From assembly GCA_022510845.1 (NCBI GenBank), contig JAFLSR010000012.1, positions 1 through 58,450 on the forward strand: a DNA stretch of 58,450 nt, read 5' to 3'. The notes below the pieces were generated by a model that worked only from the letters and a program-made list of their open reading frames with translations, did not search any database and had not been told where the DNA came from. Of this stretch, positions 16,549 to 26,253 are shown piece by piece; within the stretch, counting starts at the first letter, position 1; the number at the start of each line of letters is the position of its first letter. The position numbers and the translations under genes are program-made. The stretch is from Treponema sp. Its GTDB lineage: Bacteria > Spirochaetota > Spirochaetia > Treponematales > Treponemataceae.

Positions 16549-17343
16549 GTGAACGCTGCGGAAAAAGAAATTATTTACGATTTTCTCAAAAAAGCCTCAG
16601 GCTCGGTGGCTGGCTACACTTGCGAAAATTTTTTGGGAGAAATGGATTTCCGCGACGATGAAATTTGCGCGAACGAAATTCCACAAAGCGCGAATCCGTC
16701 CTCCGCTCAAATTTCAGACGAAGCAAATTTCGCCCAAGACGCACAAAATTTTTCGGACGCGCAGAACATTGGCGAAACGCTCGATTCAATCGCAGAAAAA
16801 ATTTCTGCGTGCCAAAACTGCATCCTTGCAAAAACGCGCAAAAACACGGTGCCAGGCGAAGGCTTTCCGAATCCGGCGGTGCTTGTAATCGGCGAAGGTC
16901 CTGGCGCGGACGAGGACACGCAAGGAAGGCCGTTCGTCGGGAAGGCGGGGCAACTTTTGGACAAAATGCTTGCGGCGATAAATTTGAATCGCGCCAAAAA
17001 CTGCTTCATCGCGAACATCGTAAAATGCCGCCCGCCGATGAACCGCGACCCCTCCCCCGAAGAATGCGCGGCGTGCTCGGCTTTTTTGCAGGCGCAGATT
17101 CGCATCCTGAAACCGAAAATGATTTTGGCTTTGGGAAGAATCGCGTTGCAAAAATTGCAGGACACTTCGATTGGCATTACAAAACTGCACGGAAACTTTT
17201 TGGATTATAACGGCATTCCTTTTATGGCGACTTTTCATCCGAGCGCGTTGCTGCGCGACGAAAATCTGAAACGCCCCGCTTGGGATGACCTAAAGAAATT
17301 CCGCGCGAAACTTTTGGAACTTTGCCCGGACTATGAAAGCTGA
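16549..17343 (+). CDS. family 4 uracil-DNA glycosylase
   Basis: A 264-residue DNA repair enzyme that removes uracil from DNA. The first 75 residues are a variable acidic extension. The core has CQNCILAKTRKNTVPGEG and KCRPPMNRDPSPEECAAC, giving the four cysteines that hold the family's [4Fe-4S] cluster. The active-site strand reads VIGEGPGADEDTQGRPFVG, and the leucine-intercalation motif is TFHPSALLRD near residue 230. It starts with GTG at the expected transcription start, so it is probably translated leaderless. Its 3' end overlaps priA by 11 nt, pairing repair with replication restart. Confidence 0.93.
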   Translation: MNAAEKEIIYDFLKKASGSVAGYTCENFLGEMDFRDDEICANEIPQSANPSSAQISDEANFAQDAQNFSDAQNIGETLDSIAEKISACQNCILAKTRKNTVPGEGFPNPAVLVIGEGPGADEDTQGRPFVGKAGQLLDKMLAAINLNRAKNCFIANIVKCRPPMNRDPSPEECAACSAFLQAQIRILKPKMILALGRIALQKLQDTSIGITKLHGNFLDYNGIPFMATFHPSALLRDENLKRPAWDDLKKFRAKLLELCPDYES

Positions 17344-19471
17344 ATTTGTCGAAGTGGCGCTCAACGTGCCTGTAAACCAAACTTTTACATATTCCGCGAT
17401 TCCTGCGGGAAAAATTTCGACACAGGGAAAAAAATCCCAGGGCGAACTTTTTTCCAAAAATCGTGCGCGCAAAGTCGAATCATTCGAATGCGCAGTTGGC
17501 TCGCGCGTACAAGTGATGTTCGGAGGCAGGCGTGCCATCGGAGTAATAACCGCGCTCCATGAAAAATTGCCGCAAAACTTCCCCGTTCCCCTAGAAAAAA
17601 TCCGGCCGGTTCTGCGCGTGCTCGACGACACCCCCCTTTTGAACGAAGAGATGCTGGGCCTCGGAAAATGGATTTCGTCTTTCTACCTGTGCTCGATTGG
17701 CGAAGCATATTCTGCTATGATTCCGGGCGGCATCAAAGAAAGCGAAGTGGGAGGGGGATTTTCTTCGCAGATTGAAGAGGACGATTTTAAATCCGAAAAA
17801 GTTCTGAGCGAGGAGCAAAAAAAAGCGGTGCAAGGAATTCTGAATTCAGCGGGCGAAAAACAACCTTGCGAAAACCTTGAAGAAGAAAATCGTTCGAAAA
17901 AAAATCTTTTTCAATACATTTACGGCGCGACAGGCAGCGGCAAAACCGAAGTCTTTTTGAGCGTGGCTGAAAAAATTTTGGAGCAAGGAAAGGGCGTGAT
18001 TTATCTCGTGCCCGAAATCGCGCTCACGCCGCAAGTGGCGCGCGCCGTCGCAAACCGATTCGGCTCGACTGTCGCGGTTCTGCATTCGCGCCTCACTCCG
18101 GCGCAAAAACTTTTTGAATACAAGCGCATCATAAAAAAAGAAGCCCGCGTAGTAATCGGCGCGCGCAGCGCAATCTTCGCACCAGTTCCAAATTTGGGAA
18201 TGATAATAATCGACGAGGAACACGATTCTTCATACAAGTCCGAAAGCACCCCCCGCTACCACGCGCGGCAAGTGGCGATGCATCGCGCCCAAACAAAAAA
18301 AATTCCGCTCGTCATGGGAAGTGCCACACCAAGCGTCGAAGCGTGGAATTCCATCGCGCAAAAAAAATTCGAATGCCACCACCTCACAAAGCGACTTTCC
18401 GGCGGAAAGATGCCGCTGATTGAATGCGTGGATTTGTCGCGCGAAAAAATCGAAGGAAGCATTTCGAAAATTCTCGAAGACGAAATCCGCGCGACTTTGG
18501 CAGAAAAACGCCAAGTGATTTTATTTTTGAACAGACGCGGCTTCAACCACATTTTCCGCTGCCAGACTTGCGGCTTCGAACTCAAATGCAAAAATTGTTC
18601 CGTGCCGATGACGTACCACAAATCGCAGAACAAAATTTTGTGCCACTATTGCGGGCACTCTCTCAAGCCGCTTTCCGTTTGTCCAAAGTGCGCCTCGCTC
18701 GACATCGGCTATTTGGGATTCGGAACTGAATTCATCGAAAACGAAGTGAAGTCGAAATTTCCTTCGGCGCGCGCGCTCAGGCTTGACAGCGATTCGCTTG
18801 GCAAAAAAAACGAGTTGGAAGAAAAAATCGCGGCGTTCAAAAAAGGCGATGCCGACATTTTGCTCGGAACACAGATGATTGCCAAAGGCTTGAACTTTCC
18901 AAAATTGAAATTGGTAGGCGTGATTCTCGCCGACACTTCGCTGCACATTCCCGACTTTCGCGCGGCAGAACGCACGTTCGCGCTGATAACGCAGGTGGCA
19001 GGAAGGGCTGGAAGATTTTTTCCTGACGGAAAAGTCATCGTGCAAACTTACTCGCCCGAAAATCCAGCAATCTATTTTGCCTGCCATTCGCAGGCACAAA
19101 AATTTTATTCCGAAGAAGTCGAACTGAGAAAGGCGCTTTCGTTTCCGCCGTTCTCGCGGCTTTTGCGCTTGGTGTTTCGAAGCGCGGTTGAGCGCGATGC
19201 GGAGCAGTGCGCCGCCGAAGCAAAAAAAATTCTGGACGCGGAATTGAACGCCCTCAAAGAGCGGCATACAGCGGGCGCGGAAGAAAGCGAAATCCTAGGC
19301 CCAAGCGAATGCGCGCTTTCCAAAGTCGCGTCGAACTACCGCCATCAAATTTTGCTGCGCGGAAAATCGATTGCAGTTTTGCAAAGGCTCGCTTCAATAT
19401 TGATTTATTCGTTTCGCGCGCCGCAAGGCGTTTTCATCGAAACGGACGTTGACCCGGCAAGCCTCTTATGA
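17333..19471 (+). CDS. priA: primosomal protein N' (PriA helicase)
   Basis: A 712-residue superfamily-2 helicase that reloads the replisome at stalled forks. The N-terminal 3'-DNA-binding domain covers residues 1-110 (VALNVPVNQTFTYS). Walker A is YGATGSGKTEVFL near residue 205, and DEEHD is the DEAH-type box near residue 292. The zinc-binding insertion near residues 408-452 has CQTCGFELKCKNC, CHYCG and CPKC, eight cysteines in all. Later helicase motifs include GTQMIAKGLNFPKL and TQVAGRAGR. Length fits the family. It overlaps the glycosylase gene at its start and runs 6 nt into the convergent truA at its end. Confidence 0.97.
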   Translation: MKAEFVEVALNVPVNQTFTYSAIPAGKISTQGKKSQGELFSKNRARKVESFECAVGSRVQVMFGGRRAIGVITALHEKLPQNFPVPLEKIRPVLRVLDDTPLLNEEMLGLGKWISSFYLCSIGEAYSAMIPGGIKESEVGGGFSSQIEEDDFKSEKVLSEEQKKAVQGILNSAGEKQPCENLEEENRSKKNLFQYIYGATGSGKTEVFLSVAEKILEQGKGVIYLVPEIALTPQVARAVANRFGSTVAVLHSRLTPAQKLFEYKRIIKKEARVVIGARSAIFAPVPNLGMIIIDEEHDSSYKSESTPRYHARQVAMHRAQTKKIPLVMGSATPSVEAWNSIAQKKFECHHLTKRLSGGKMPLIECVDLSREKIEGSISKILEDEIRATLAEKRQVILFLNRRGFNHIFRCQTCGFELKCKNCSVPMTYHKSQNKILCHYCGHSLKPLSVCPKCASLDIGYLGFGTEFIENEVKSKFPSARALRLDSDSLGKKNELEEKIAAFKKGDADILLGTQMIAKGLNFPKLKLVGVILADTSLHIPDFRAAERTFALITQVAGRAGRFFPDGKVIVQTYSPENPAIYFACHSQAQKFYSEEVELRKALSFPPFSRLLRLVFRSAVERDAEQCAAEAKKILDAELNALKERHTAGAEESEILGPSECALSKVASNYRHQILLRGKSIAVLQRLASILIYSFRAPQGVFIETDVDPASLL

Positions 19472-20257
19472 ATGCCGCCTCGTTCCGTCGAATTTGACTT
19501 GCCATAAAAAAAGCCCGTTTGGAGGAGCCGTGGGACCCGCGTTTTTCCTCTGACAGGAATCGAGCGCGACTTTGAATTTTTCTACTCCTCCCCCATCGCG
19601 CTCAAATTCAATCAGCGTACCAACAAGCGAGCGAACCATCTTCCACAAAAAAGCGTTGGCTTCGATTTCGAAAACCAAAAGCCTTTGACCGAACAAATCT
19701 TCCTGGAAAAAAAATCGCGCTTGCTCCACATAACGAAAAGTTGAAACGCTTTTGTCGCCAACCGCCGCGAACGTCGCAAAGTCGATTTCGCCTTTCAAAA
19801 TCCCTGCCATCTTTTCGAGCGTTTCGATTTCGGGATTTTTTTTTATCTGCCAAATGAAACGCTCGGACGCGGCGCAAGGAATTTCGCATGGCAAAATGAA
19901 GTAGCGATAGACGCGGCTCGTGGCAGAAAAACGCGCGCTGAAATTTTCGGGAACTTCAAATGCGGAATTTATGCGGACATCATGCGGAAGAAAATTGTTG
20001 AGTGCGCGCGGAATGTTCCCAGCAGGAATCGATTCAATCGGGCAAAAAAAATTCGCCGCCTGTCCGCGCGCGTGCACGCCGGAATCCGTGCGCCCGCTTC
20101 CGTGCAAATCAATTTTTTGGGAAAAAAGTTTTTGCAGCGCGCGCTCCACTTCGTCCTGCACAGTGCGCATCTTTCGGACATCTTTGCTCGCGTCCTGACG
20201 CTGCCAGCCGCAAAAATCCGTTCCGTCGTAGGAAATTGTAAGGAGAATGTTTCGCAT
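19466..20257 (-). CDS. truA: tRNA pseudouridine synthase A
   Basis: A 263-residue enzyme that makes pseudouridine at positions 38-40 of the tRNA anticodon stem. The catalytic aspartate is in GSGRTDSGVHARGQAANF near residue 55; other conserved parts are ISYDGTDFCGWQRQ at the start and FLWKMVRSLVGTL near residue 205. It lies 2 nt after the DUF2225 gene and is surely co-transcribed with it. Its last codons overlap the convergent priA gene. Confidence 0.96.
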   Translation of the reverse strand: MRNILLTISYDGTDFCGWQRQDASKDVRKMRTVQDEVERALQKLFSQKIDLHGSGRTDSGVHARGQAANFFCPIESIPAGNIPRALNNFLPHDVRINSAFEVPENFSARFSATSRVYRYFILPCEIPCAASERFIWQIKKNPEIETLEKMAGILKGEIDFATFAAVGDKSVSTFRYVEQARFFFQEDLFGQRLLVFEIEANAFLWKMVRSLVGTLIEFERDGGGVEKFKVALDSCQRKNAGPTAPPNGLFLWQVKFDGTRRHS

Positions 20258-20259
20258 TT

Positions 20260-21150
20260 TCAGATGTTCAAATCCGCGCTGTCCAAAAGCTTCGTGAGGG
20301 TGTCGTAAAGATTTCGCGCGTGTTCCAAAAGCGGTCCAGGCTTTTCTTTGGAAGTCTTTCCCAAACCGAAAATTCGCGCTATGGAGATTTTCACTTCGTC
20401 AAGCCTTTTCAAGCGCATCGAAGTATCGGCAGTTTGACCGTATTTGTATTCAAGCAAGCCGCAAAGATAAATCGCGCCGTCCCAGCCATAATTTTTGTCG
20501 GTATCCGGTCCCATGTTCCCCAATGTGGAACTTTTTTCCAAACGCGCCGCTTCATTTTGAATTGCCTGCTGATAAAAGAAAGCCGCTTTCCGATAAAAGA
20601 TTTTCGCAGCCACATCGAAATTGTGGTCTGGCACTTCTTCGTTCAAGTCATCGCAAAGCCATGCCAAGCGAAGCGTGAGAATCGCACGCTTCATCGTCGG
20701 AATGTACGCCAAGTCCACAACGTCATAACTCAAAATCGCCAAAAGGTACATCGCCGCGCCGTCAAGCAAATTCCTGTTGCGAGTGAGGTCGTAATAAGGG
20801 AAAATCGTATTCACGAATTTTTTCCGCGCATCTGATGTGCTGTACACCCTGTCGAGCGACTTTTCATCTTTTATGTCGTTGAAGTCGCTCCAAAAAAATG
20901 CGGCGTGGCAATTCGGACACGCGCCCACGGCATAAATTAGAGGATTCACTTTTCCGTATTTGGCAGTAGGAACGTATTTTCGATGCAGTTCCTCTGTAAG
21001 TTCGCCCGCGCTCAGACGGCCGCTTCCGGTGAACATTTCTTCTCGCTGAAAACTGCGCTTGCATGCAGGGCATCGAATTTTTTCCTTTGCCCAATACGAA
21101 ATCGCAAGCGGCTTTTTTGGCCCGGAATCCTTTTTAGAACGTGTGTACAT
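20260..21150 (-). CDS. DUF2225 domain protein
   Basis: A 296-residue soluble protein of unknown function. The N-terminal half has two zinc-knuckle-like pairs, CPACKRSF (residue 26) and GACPNCHAAFFWSDF (near residue 77), typical of DUF2225, followed by an all-helical region. Its tail is LYDTLTKLLDSAD. The gene is first in an operon with truA. Its promoter lies inside the 3' end of acpS, with a -10 box 7 nt before the ATG, so the mRNA should be leaderless. Confidence 0.85.
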   Translation of the reverse strand: MYTRSKKDSGPKKPLAISYWAKEKIRCPACKRSFQREEMFTGSGRLSAGELTEELHRKYVPTAKYGKVNPLIYAVGACPNCHAAFFWSDFNDIKDEKSLDRVYSTSDARKKFVNTIFPYYDLTRNRNLLDGAAMYLLAILSYDVVDLAYIPTMKRAILTLRLAWLCDDLNEEVPDHNFDVAAKIFYRKAAFFYQQAIQNEAARLEKSSTLGNMGPDTDKNYGWDGAIYLCGLLEYKYGQTADTSMRLKRLDEVKISIARIFGLGKTSKEKPGPLLEHARNLYDTLTKLLDSADLNI

Positions 21151-21157
21151 ATTTTTA

Positions 21158-21186
21158 ATTATAGCACAGAATCAATTAAATTTCAA
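21158..21186 (-). promoter_or_regulatory. promoter of the DUF2225-truA operon, predicted leaderless
   Basis: On the minus strand, TTGAAA (21181-21186), 17 nt, then TATAAT (21158-21163). The -35 box overlaps the end of acpS, and 7 nt separate the -10 box from the ATG. Confidence 0.75.
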
Positions 21187-21583
21187 TAATAACTTCGCTC
21201 ACCGCAAATTCTTTTTCGTGGCTCATAGAAAGAAAAATTTTCGCGCGGGAATATTCAGGACAATTTTTGCGGAAAACTTCGGCGGCGGAATTCTCCACAA
21301 AAAGTTCTGGCTTGCCGCCCGCGCCAACCACAACAAAAACATCGCGCAAATCAAAAACGATTCCAGTTCCGAGCGCCTTTGAAAACGCCTCTTTCGCCGC
21401 AAAACGCGCCGCATAATGTTGGCACGCGGCAGAAATCCGATTTTTTTCGAGAGGCGAGGAATTCGAACCTTGAAAATCGAGCATTTCCTTTTCATTGAAA
21501 ACGCGACGCAACATTTCGGGATTTTTCACCCATTTTTCAAAGCGGCTGGTCTTTGCCAAATCAATTCCAATTCCGAAAATCAT
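21176..21583 (-). CDS. acpS: holo-[acyl-carrier-protein] synthase
   Basis: A 135-residue enzyme that attaches 4'-phosphopantetheine from CoA to acyl carrier protein for fatty-acid synthesis. FGIGIDLAKTSRFE at the start carries the Mg-binding Asp, and ARFAAKEAFSKALGTG near residue 66 the second metal ligand and CoA site. Length is normal. It is last in the dxs-folP-cdaA-cdaR-acpS run and overlaps the upstream cdaR-like gene by 4 nt. Confidence 0.94.
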   Translation of the reverse strand: MIFGIGIDLAKTSRFEKWVKNPEMLRRVFNEKEMLDFQGSNSSPLEKNRISAACQHYAARFAAKEAFSKALGTGIVFDLRDVFVVVGAGGKPELFVENSAAEVFRKNCPEYSRAKIFLSMSHEKEFAVSEVIIEI

Positions 21584-22551
21584 CGCTCGCCACTTTCATC
21601 CAAAATCACAGGAATTTTTTCGCGCACATTGACCTTGATACTTTCCACGGAAATTGATTTCAAATGAAATTCTTGCGGAAGCAAAACGGTAACAGGAATT
21701 TCATATTCGCCTGTTTCCGAAACCGCGCCAAAATCGGCGGAAAGAACGCCCGGCAAAATTTCATATTCGTCAAGCCCGAGTTGCGCGCCAGTAATCGAAA
21801 AGTCTGCGAAAAGATTTCCTTCGATTTCGAATTCGGGATTGAGGTTTGTAATTTCAATCGGAACGTCAGTGAAATTTTTCGTTGCCTGTGAAAGCCCCAC
21901 CTCCACTTCCACATCGACTTCGGAAACGCCGTCAATTTTTATAAGTCGATTGCGGTTTACGATGTGTTTTCTTTCGGAAAAATTTTCAGTCTTTTCATCG
22001 ATTACCACGGCTTCGGATTCGAGCATTTCCACGCTTTCCACGATTGAGCGCGGTCCGAAAATTTCGACATACTTCGGTTCAACGGAAATTTTTTCCACTG
22101 TGTATCCGTAAGGGCTTGCGCCGATTTTTTGCGCCACGACCTTCACGGAGCGCGAAATATTTTTTTCAAGATGGACTTTTACTTCTGAGGGATAAACTGT
22201 AACCTCCAGAGGGTCCAAACTTTCCAAACTGGAAGGCAGGCTCACCAAAACAGGCACATCAAAATTGCCTTCTTTCGTGATGTAATTCAAATCAAGCGTG
22301 GCGGTGATTCCTTCGGCGTTCACATGCGCGATGTTTTCGGAGTTCGTGCGAATCGTAACACTTACGCTAGAAGGCAGGTGCGTCGTGCAAAGCATTTCGC
22401 CTTCTTGCAAGACATCCAGCCTTATTGCCATGCTTCTTCGCTCAAGAGATGTGTGCTGATTGAACATATATAGAACACAGGCCGCTACAATGCAAATCGC
22501 CTTTGCGGGCCACCTGTCACTCAGCTTTTCCAAAAGCGGCTTTATTTTCAT
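21580..22551 (-). CDS. cdaR: YbbR-domain protein (CdaR-like regulator of diadenylate cyclase)
   Basis: A 323-residue protein with one N-terminal membrane helix (AKAICIVAACVLYMF) and about three YbbR repeats outside the membrane (such as VTVYPSEVKVHLEKN and IFGPRSIVESVEMLES). In Firmicutes the equivalent, CdaR, binds CdaA and tunes c-di-AMP output. The gene overlaps the cyclase gene by 35 nt, which strongly supports the same pairing here. Repeat boundaries were judged by eye. Confidence 0.85.
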   Translation of the reverse strand: MKIKPLLEKLSDRWPAKAICIVAACVLYMFNQHTSLERRSMAIRLDVLQEGEMLCTTHLPSSVSVTIRTNSENIAHVNAEGITATLDLNYITKEGNFDVPVLVSLPSSLESLDPLEVTVYPSEVKVHLEKNISRSVKVVAQKIGASPYGYTVEKISVEPKYVEIFGPRSIVESVEMLESEAVVIDEKTENFSERKHIVNRNRLIKIDGVSEVDVEVEVGLSQATKNFTDVPIEITNLNPEFEIEGNLFADFSITGAQLGLDEYEILPGVLSADFGAVSETGEYEIPVTVLLPQEFHLKSISVESIKVNVREKIPVILDESGER

Positions 22552-23344
22552 CCACTGTATCCTCGATAGTATATTGATCGCTCGTGATGCCGAGCAAATA
22601 GACCAAAGTTTCAGTAAGTTCTTTCATCGACAAATTGTAATGCAGATGCGAATTATACGAAAGGCTGATTGCGCCAGTTTCCTCCGAAACGACAAGAACA
22701 ACCGCGTCCGTGGTTTCGGCAACTCCGAGCGAGGCGCGATGCCTAGTGCCGAAAGTTTTCTTTATGTCGTATTGTTCGCTCAGCGGAAGAAAACATCCCG
22801 CGCTCAAAATTTTTCCGCCCTGAATTATCACCGCGCCATCATGCAAAGGAGTGTCGTGCCCAAAAATCGTCACGAGCAGGTTCGAAGTAAGGTCCGCATT
22901 TATGAGCGTCCCGGTTTTTATTATGTCGTCGAGTTTCGTGTGGCGCATAAATACCGCGAGCATTCCGCGTTTTTGCTTGGAAAGAATTTCCGCCGCTATC
23001 AAAACCGAATCAACATAGGAATGTTTTGAACGAGTTCCGAGCGAAAACCATTCTTTTTGTCCGAGCCGCAAAAAAATCTTTCGGATTTCTGGCTGAAAGA
23101 CAACGGCAAAAACTACGAGGAATCCCGGAGCAAGCGAGCCGAGAATCCAAAGCAAAGTTTCCAAATGAAAGATAATCGCGGTGAGATACGCAACGACAAT
23201 TATGAGCGCGCCCCGCAGTATTTGTATCGAATTCGTGCTGATGATGATTTCATACGCCTTGTATAGAATGAACGCGAGAATTGCCATGTCCAAAAACGGA
23301 CGCACGGCATCGTAAATTGTCCAAAGTTCTTCAGCAGCAAACAT
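22517..23344 (-). CDS. cdaA: diadenylate cyclase CdaA
   Basis: A 275-residue membrane enzyme that makes c-di-AMP from two ATP. Three transmembrane helices fill residues 1-80. The DAC catalytic domain follows, with HDGAVIIQGG (the DGA motif, near residue 167) and GTRHRASLGVAE (the RHR motif, near residue 200). It lies between folP and the cdaR-like gene and overlaps both (14 and 35 nt). In other bacteria c-di-AMP controls potassium, osmotic balance and wall growth. Confidence 0.95.
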   Translation of the reverse strand: MFAAEELWTIYDAVRPFLDMAILAFILYKAYEIIISTNSIQILRGALIIVVAYLTAIIFHLETLLWILGSLAPGFLVVFAVVFQPEIRKIFLRLGQKEWFSLGTRSKHSYVDSVLIAAEILSKQKRGMLAVFMRHTKLDDIIKTGTLINADLTSNLLVTIFGHDTPLHDGAVIIQGGKILSAGCFLPLSEQYDIKKTFGTRHRASLGVAETTDAVVLVVSEETGAISLSYNSHLHYNLSMKELTETLVYLLGITSDQYTIEDTVDENKAAFGKAE

Positions 23345-24182
23345 TCAAAATTTCCTTCAAAACTTTCACCATATCAAGTGCCGCGTCCACATCGTGCACA
23401 CGAACAATCGAGACTCCGTTCAAAACCGAATAGGCGTTGGCGGCAATTGTTCCAAAAAGTCGCTCGGAAACATTTCGTCCGCAAATCTCTCCAAAAAAGC
23501 GTTTCCGCGAAAGCCCCATCAAAACCGAAAAATTCCCGCCGCACAATTTGCCAGCGTCCTTTATCAGGACGGCGTTTTGCGCCCTATCCTTGCCGAAACC
23601 GATTCCAGGGTCAACGATGATTTTTTCCGCGGCGATTCCGTTTTCCAATGCGAACTGGGCGCGGCGCGTCAAATATTCGTCCACTTGCGAAAAAACATTT
23701 TCTTCGCCCTCATTCATTATAGCAGAATTCCTCTCTTGCTTGCAACTGTTTTTTTTCATCGCGTTGTGCATCAGGATTACAGGAATTTTTTCACGCGCCG
23801 CGAATTTCGCCAAACGCGAATCGTCCTCCAACGCCGAAACGTCATTCAAAATGTCCGCGCCCGCATCGAACGCCGCGCTCATCACATCGTATTTCCGCGT
23901 GTCAATCGAAATCGGAATGTCGGAAAATTTTCTGATTTTTTTCACGAGCGGAACAACGCGGCGCAATTCTTCTTTTGCGTCGATGTATTCGCTGCCAGGC
24001 CGCGTGGATTCGCCTCCTATGTCGAGTATGTCCGCGCCCTGCCTTACAAGGAGTTTTGCAAGACGCACGCCGCCTCGACTTTTTTCCCAAAACGAATCGG
24101 CATTCGCGTTCACGATTCCCATCACAAACGCGGGATTTTCCGTGGAGAGAATTCTGTCTTTCAAAAAAATCGGCTTTGCCAA
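23331..24182 (-). CDS. folP: dihydropteroate synthase
   Basis: A 283-residue TIM-barrel enzyme of folate synthesis that joins p-aminobenzoate to the pterin pyrophosphate. Conserved parts are MGIVNANADSFW near residue 20 (usually NVTPDSFSDG, so loop 1 is variant), DIGGESTRPGSE near residue 55, IDTRKYDVMSAAFDAGADI, DPGIGFGKD and GLSRKRFFG. The variant first loop could affect sulfonamide binding, but that is a guess. It follows dxs by 12 nt and overlaps cdaA by 14 nt. Confidence 0.94.
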   Translation of the reverse strand: MAKPIFLKDRILSTENPAFVMGIVNANADSFWEKSRGGVRLAKLLVRQGADILDIGGESTRPGSEYIDAKEELRRVVPLVKKIRKFSDIPISIDTRKYDVMSAAFDAGADILNDVSALEDDSRLAKFAAREKIPVILMHNAMKKNSCKQERNSAIMNEGEENVFSQVDEYLTRRAQFALENGIAAEKIIVDPGIGFGKDRAQNAVLIKDAGKLCGGNFSVLMGLSRKRFFGEICGRNVSERLFGTIAANAYSVLNGVSIVRVHDVDAALDMVKVLKEILNVCC

Positions 24183-24194
24183 AATCTCTCCAAA

Positions 24195-26171
24195 CTAACG
24201 CTGCAAATTCATTTGATTCAAAATTCCCAAAGCCTCTTTTTGAATGTCGTTCGGCGAAAGGAACGCGCCTTCGAGAATTTCTTCCCGCGAACCTTGGGCG
24301 GGGAATTTTTTTGCAAACGCCAAAACGCTGGAAGAAAAATATTTTTTTTTCAAAAGCGCGCCTTCCAGTTCTTCCCCCACTCCGCCCGACTTCACGCCGT
24401 CTTCCACAATTACAACCGCGTCATAAGCGGCGCAAGTCTCGCAGAAAAAATCTTTGTCAAGTGGGCACACAAAACGCAGATTGTAGATATCCGCATAAAC
24501 ATCTTGCAACAAAAGAGAACGCGCCGCAACAAGGCATTCGGAAAACATCGAACCGAGTGTCACAATAAGAACGCGCCGGAATTTCTTTCCGTCATCTTCA
24601 AAAGAAATGTTTTCAATCAAGCCGCTTTCCAAATTGAATTTCACAGCCAAACTCGGCGCATAGCGTTCCGCCCGAATCAGGCTACCCCTCCCCGATTGCA
24701 GAGGAGCGGCGAATTCTTCCATTTCCGAAGGCGAAGTTTTTTTGGGATAGCGAATCACGCAAGGCGCGTCCAACGCCGCGGCATATTCCAGCATCAATTC
24801 CAATTCCGCGCCGCTTGCAGGAGCAAGGAAAGTCACCGCGGGAATGTTTTTTATCAACGCGATGTCGAAAATTCCTTGGTGGGTTTCGCCGTCGTTCGGA
24901 ACAGGCCCGCTCCTGTCCAAGACCAAAATCACGTGCAAAGAAGGAATCGCGATGTCGTGGATGATTTGGTCAATCGAACGCTGAATGAATGTGGAATAAA
25001 TGCATACTACCGGAATCATTCCGCCCTTTGCAAGCCCCGCCGCAAAAGTCACGGCGTGTTCTTCTGCGATTCCCACATCGAAAAACCTTTCCGGAAATTT
25101 CCGTTCGAATGCGGCAAGCCCAGTTCCCTTGGACATCGCCGCCGTAATCGCCGCAATCTTTTTGTCCGCCTCGGCAAGCCGGACGATGGAATTCGAAAAA
25201 CATTCCGTAAAACTTTTTTCGTAGAATGTTTCCGCAGAACCGTCGCTTATGTTGAAAGGTCCGATTCCGTGGAACATTTCGGGATTGTCTTCGGCAGGCG
25301 AATAGCCCTTTCCTTTTTTCGTCACGACGTGCACGATTACGGGATTCTTCAATTTTTTTACGCGCGTGAAAATTTTTTCCATTTCGCGAATGTCGTGTCC
25401 GTTGAGCGGGCCGACATATTCAAAGCCAAAATCCACGAACAAATTATTCGTAAGGAAAAAGCCTTTGAGACCGCGCTTTAGTCGGAAAATAACTTTTTGG
25501 AAAAAACGGCTGAGCGGAAGATGCTCTACTATCTTGTCGATGCCGTGCCGAATCGACTGGTATTGAATCGACATCGTGAGCCGGCTCAAATACCGCGAAA
25601 GCGCGCCTTCGTTCTGCGAAATCGACATTCCGTTGTCGTTGAGAACAATGATGAGATTTGACGAAGTGCTTCCAAACCGCGCGCCGATTTTTTTTCCCGC
25701 GTTGAGCAAGCCTTCATAAGCAAGCCCGCCGGTGAGCGCGCCATCGCCAATCACCGCGATGACCTTTCCCGGAACGCCTTGGATTTCCCGCGCCTTTAAA
25801 AGCCCAAGGCTTTGCGAAATCGAAGTGGAGGCGTGGCCATTGTCAAAAAAATCGTGCTCGCTTTCGCGCCCCTTGGTGAAGCCCGAAACTCCCCCTCCAA
25901 GCCGAATCGAATCGAATTCCTTGTAACGCCCTGTGAGCAACTTGTGCGCATAGCACTGGTGGCTCACATCCCAAACAATCGCGTCATTCGGCGAAGAAAA
26001 AACCCTGTGCAGCGCGAGCGTGAGTTCCACCACGCCGAGATTGCTCGCCAAATGTCCGCCATTGTGCGCCACAACATCAATTATGCGCCGCCGAATTTCT
26101 TCCGACAATGCGCGAAGCTCTTTTTGAGAAAGATTTTTAATTTTCTCGGGAGAATCGATTTGAGCGAGCAA
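24195..26171 (-). CDS. dxs: 1-deoxy-D-xylulose-5-phosphate synthase
   Basis: A 658-residue thiamine-diphosphate enzyme that starts the MEP isoprenoid pathway from pyruvate and glyceraldehyde 3-phosphate. It has GDGALTGGLAYEGLLNAG with LNDNGMSISQNEGALS for cofactor binding, VGIAEEHAVTFAAGLA with the catalytic Glu, and LDRSGPVPNDGETHQG. The best start is TTG 26171 with AAGG 9 nt upstream; an ATG at 26176 is out of frame. No separate promoter is visible between it and the terminator of the ribosomal miniprotein gene, so read-through may supply it. Confidence 0.95.
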   Translation of the reverse strand: MLAQIDSPEKIKNLSQKELRALSEEIRRRIIDVVAHNGGHLASNLGVVELTLALHRVFSSPNDAIVWDVSHQCYAHKLLTGRYKEFDSIRLGGGVSGFTKGRESEHDFFDNGHASTSISQSLGLLKAREIQGVPGKVIAVIGDGALTGGLAYEGLLNAGKKIGARFGSTSSNLIIVLNDNGMSISQNEGALSRYLSRLTMSIQYQSIRHGIDKIVEHLPLSRFFQKVIFRLKRGLKGFFLTNNLFVDFGFEYVGPLNGHDIREMEKIFTRVKKLKNPVIVHVVTKKGKGYSPAEDNPEMFHGIGPFNISDGSAETFYEKSFTECFSNSIVRLAEADKKIAAITAAMSKGTGLAAFERKFPERFFDVGIAEEHAVTFAAGLAKGGMIPVVCIYSTFIQRSIDQIIHDIAIPSLHVILVLDRSGPVPNDGETHQGIFDIALIKNIPAVTFLAPASGAELELMLEYAAALDAPCVIRYPKKTSPSEMEEFAAPLQSGRGSLIRAERYAPSLAVKFNLESGLIENISFEDDGKKFRRVLIVTLGSMFSECLVAARSLLLQDVYADIYNLRFVCPLDKDFFCETCAAYDAVVIVEDGVKSGGVGEELEGALLKKKYFSSSVLAFAKKFPAQGSREEILEGAFLSPNDIQKEALGILNQMNLQR

Positions 26172-26193
26172 GACATTAGACCTTAATTCGAGT

Positions 26194-26244
26194 TAAAAAA
26201 AAAGACCGCTCACAGAGCCAACAAGTGGCATCATAAGCGGCCTT
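26194..26244 (-). terminator. terminator after the COX24-type gene
   Basis: On the minus strand AAGGCCGCT pairs with AGCGGTCTT (26202-26210), with an inner GCCA/TGGC arm, followed by nine Ts. Confidence 0.8.
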
Positions 26245-26253
26245 GGGCACAGA

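Noticed and set aside
23394..25481. A 695-residue open frame on the plus strand
   Set aside because: It runs antisense across folP and dxs, both with strong catalytic motifs; it has no start signal and a random composition.
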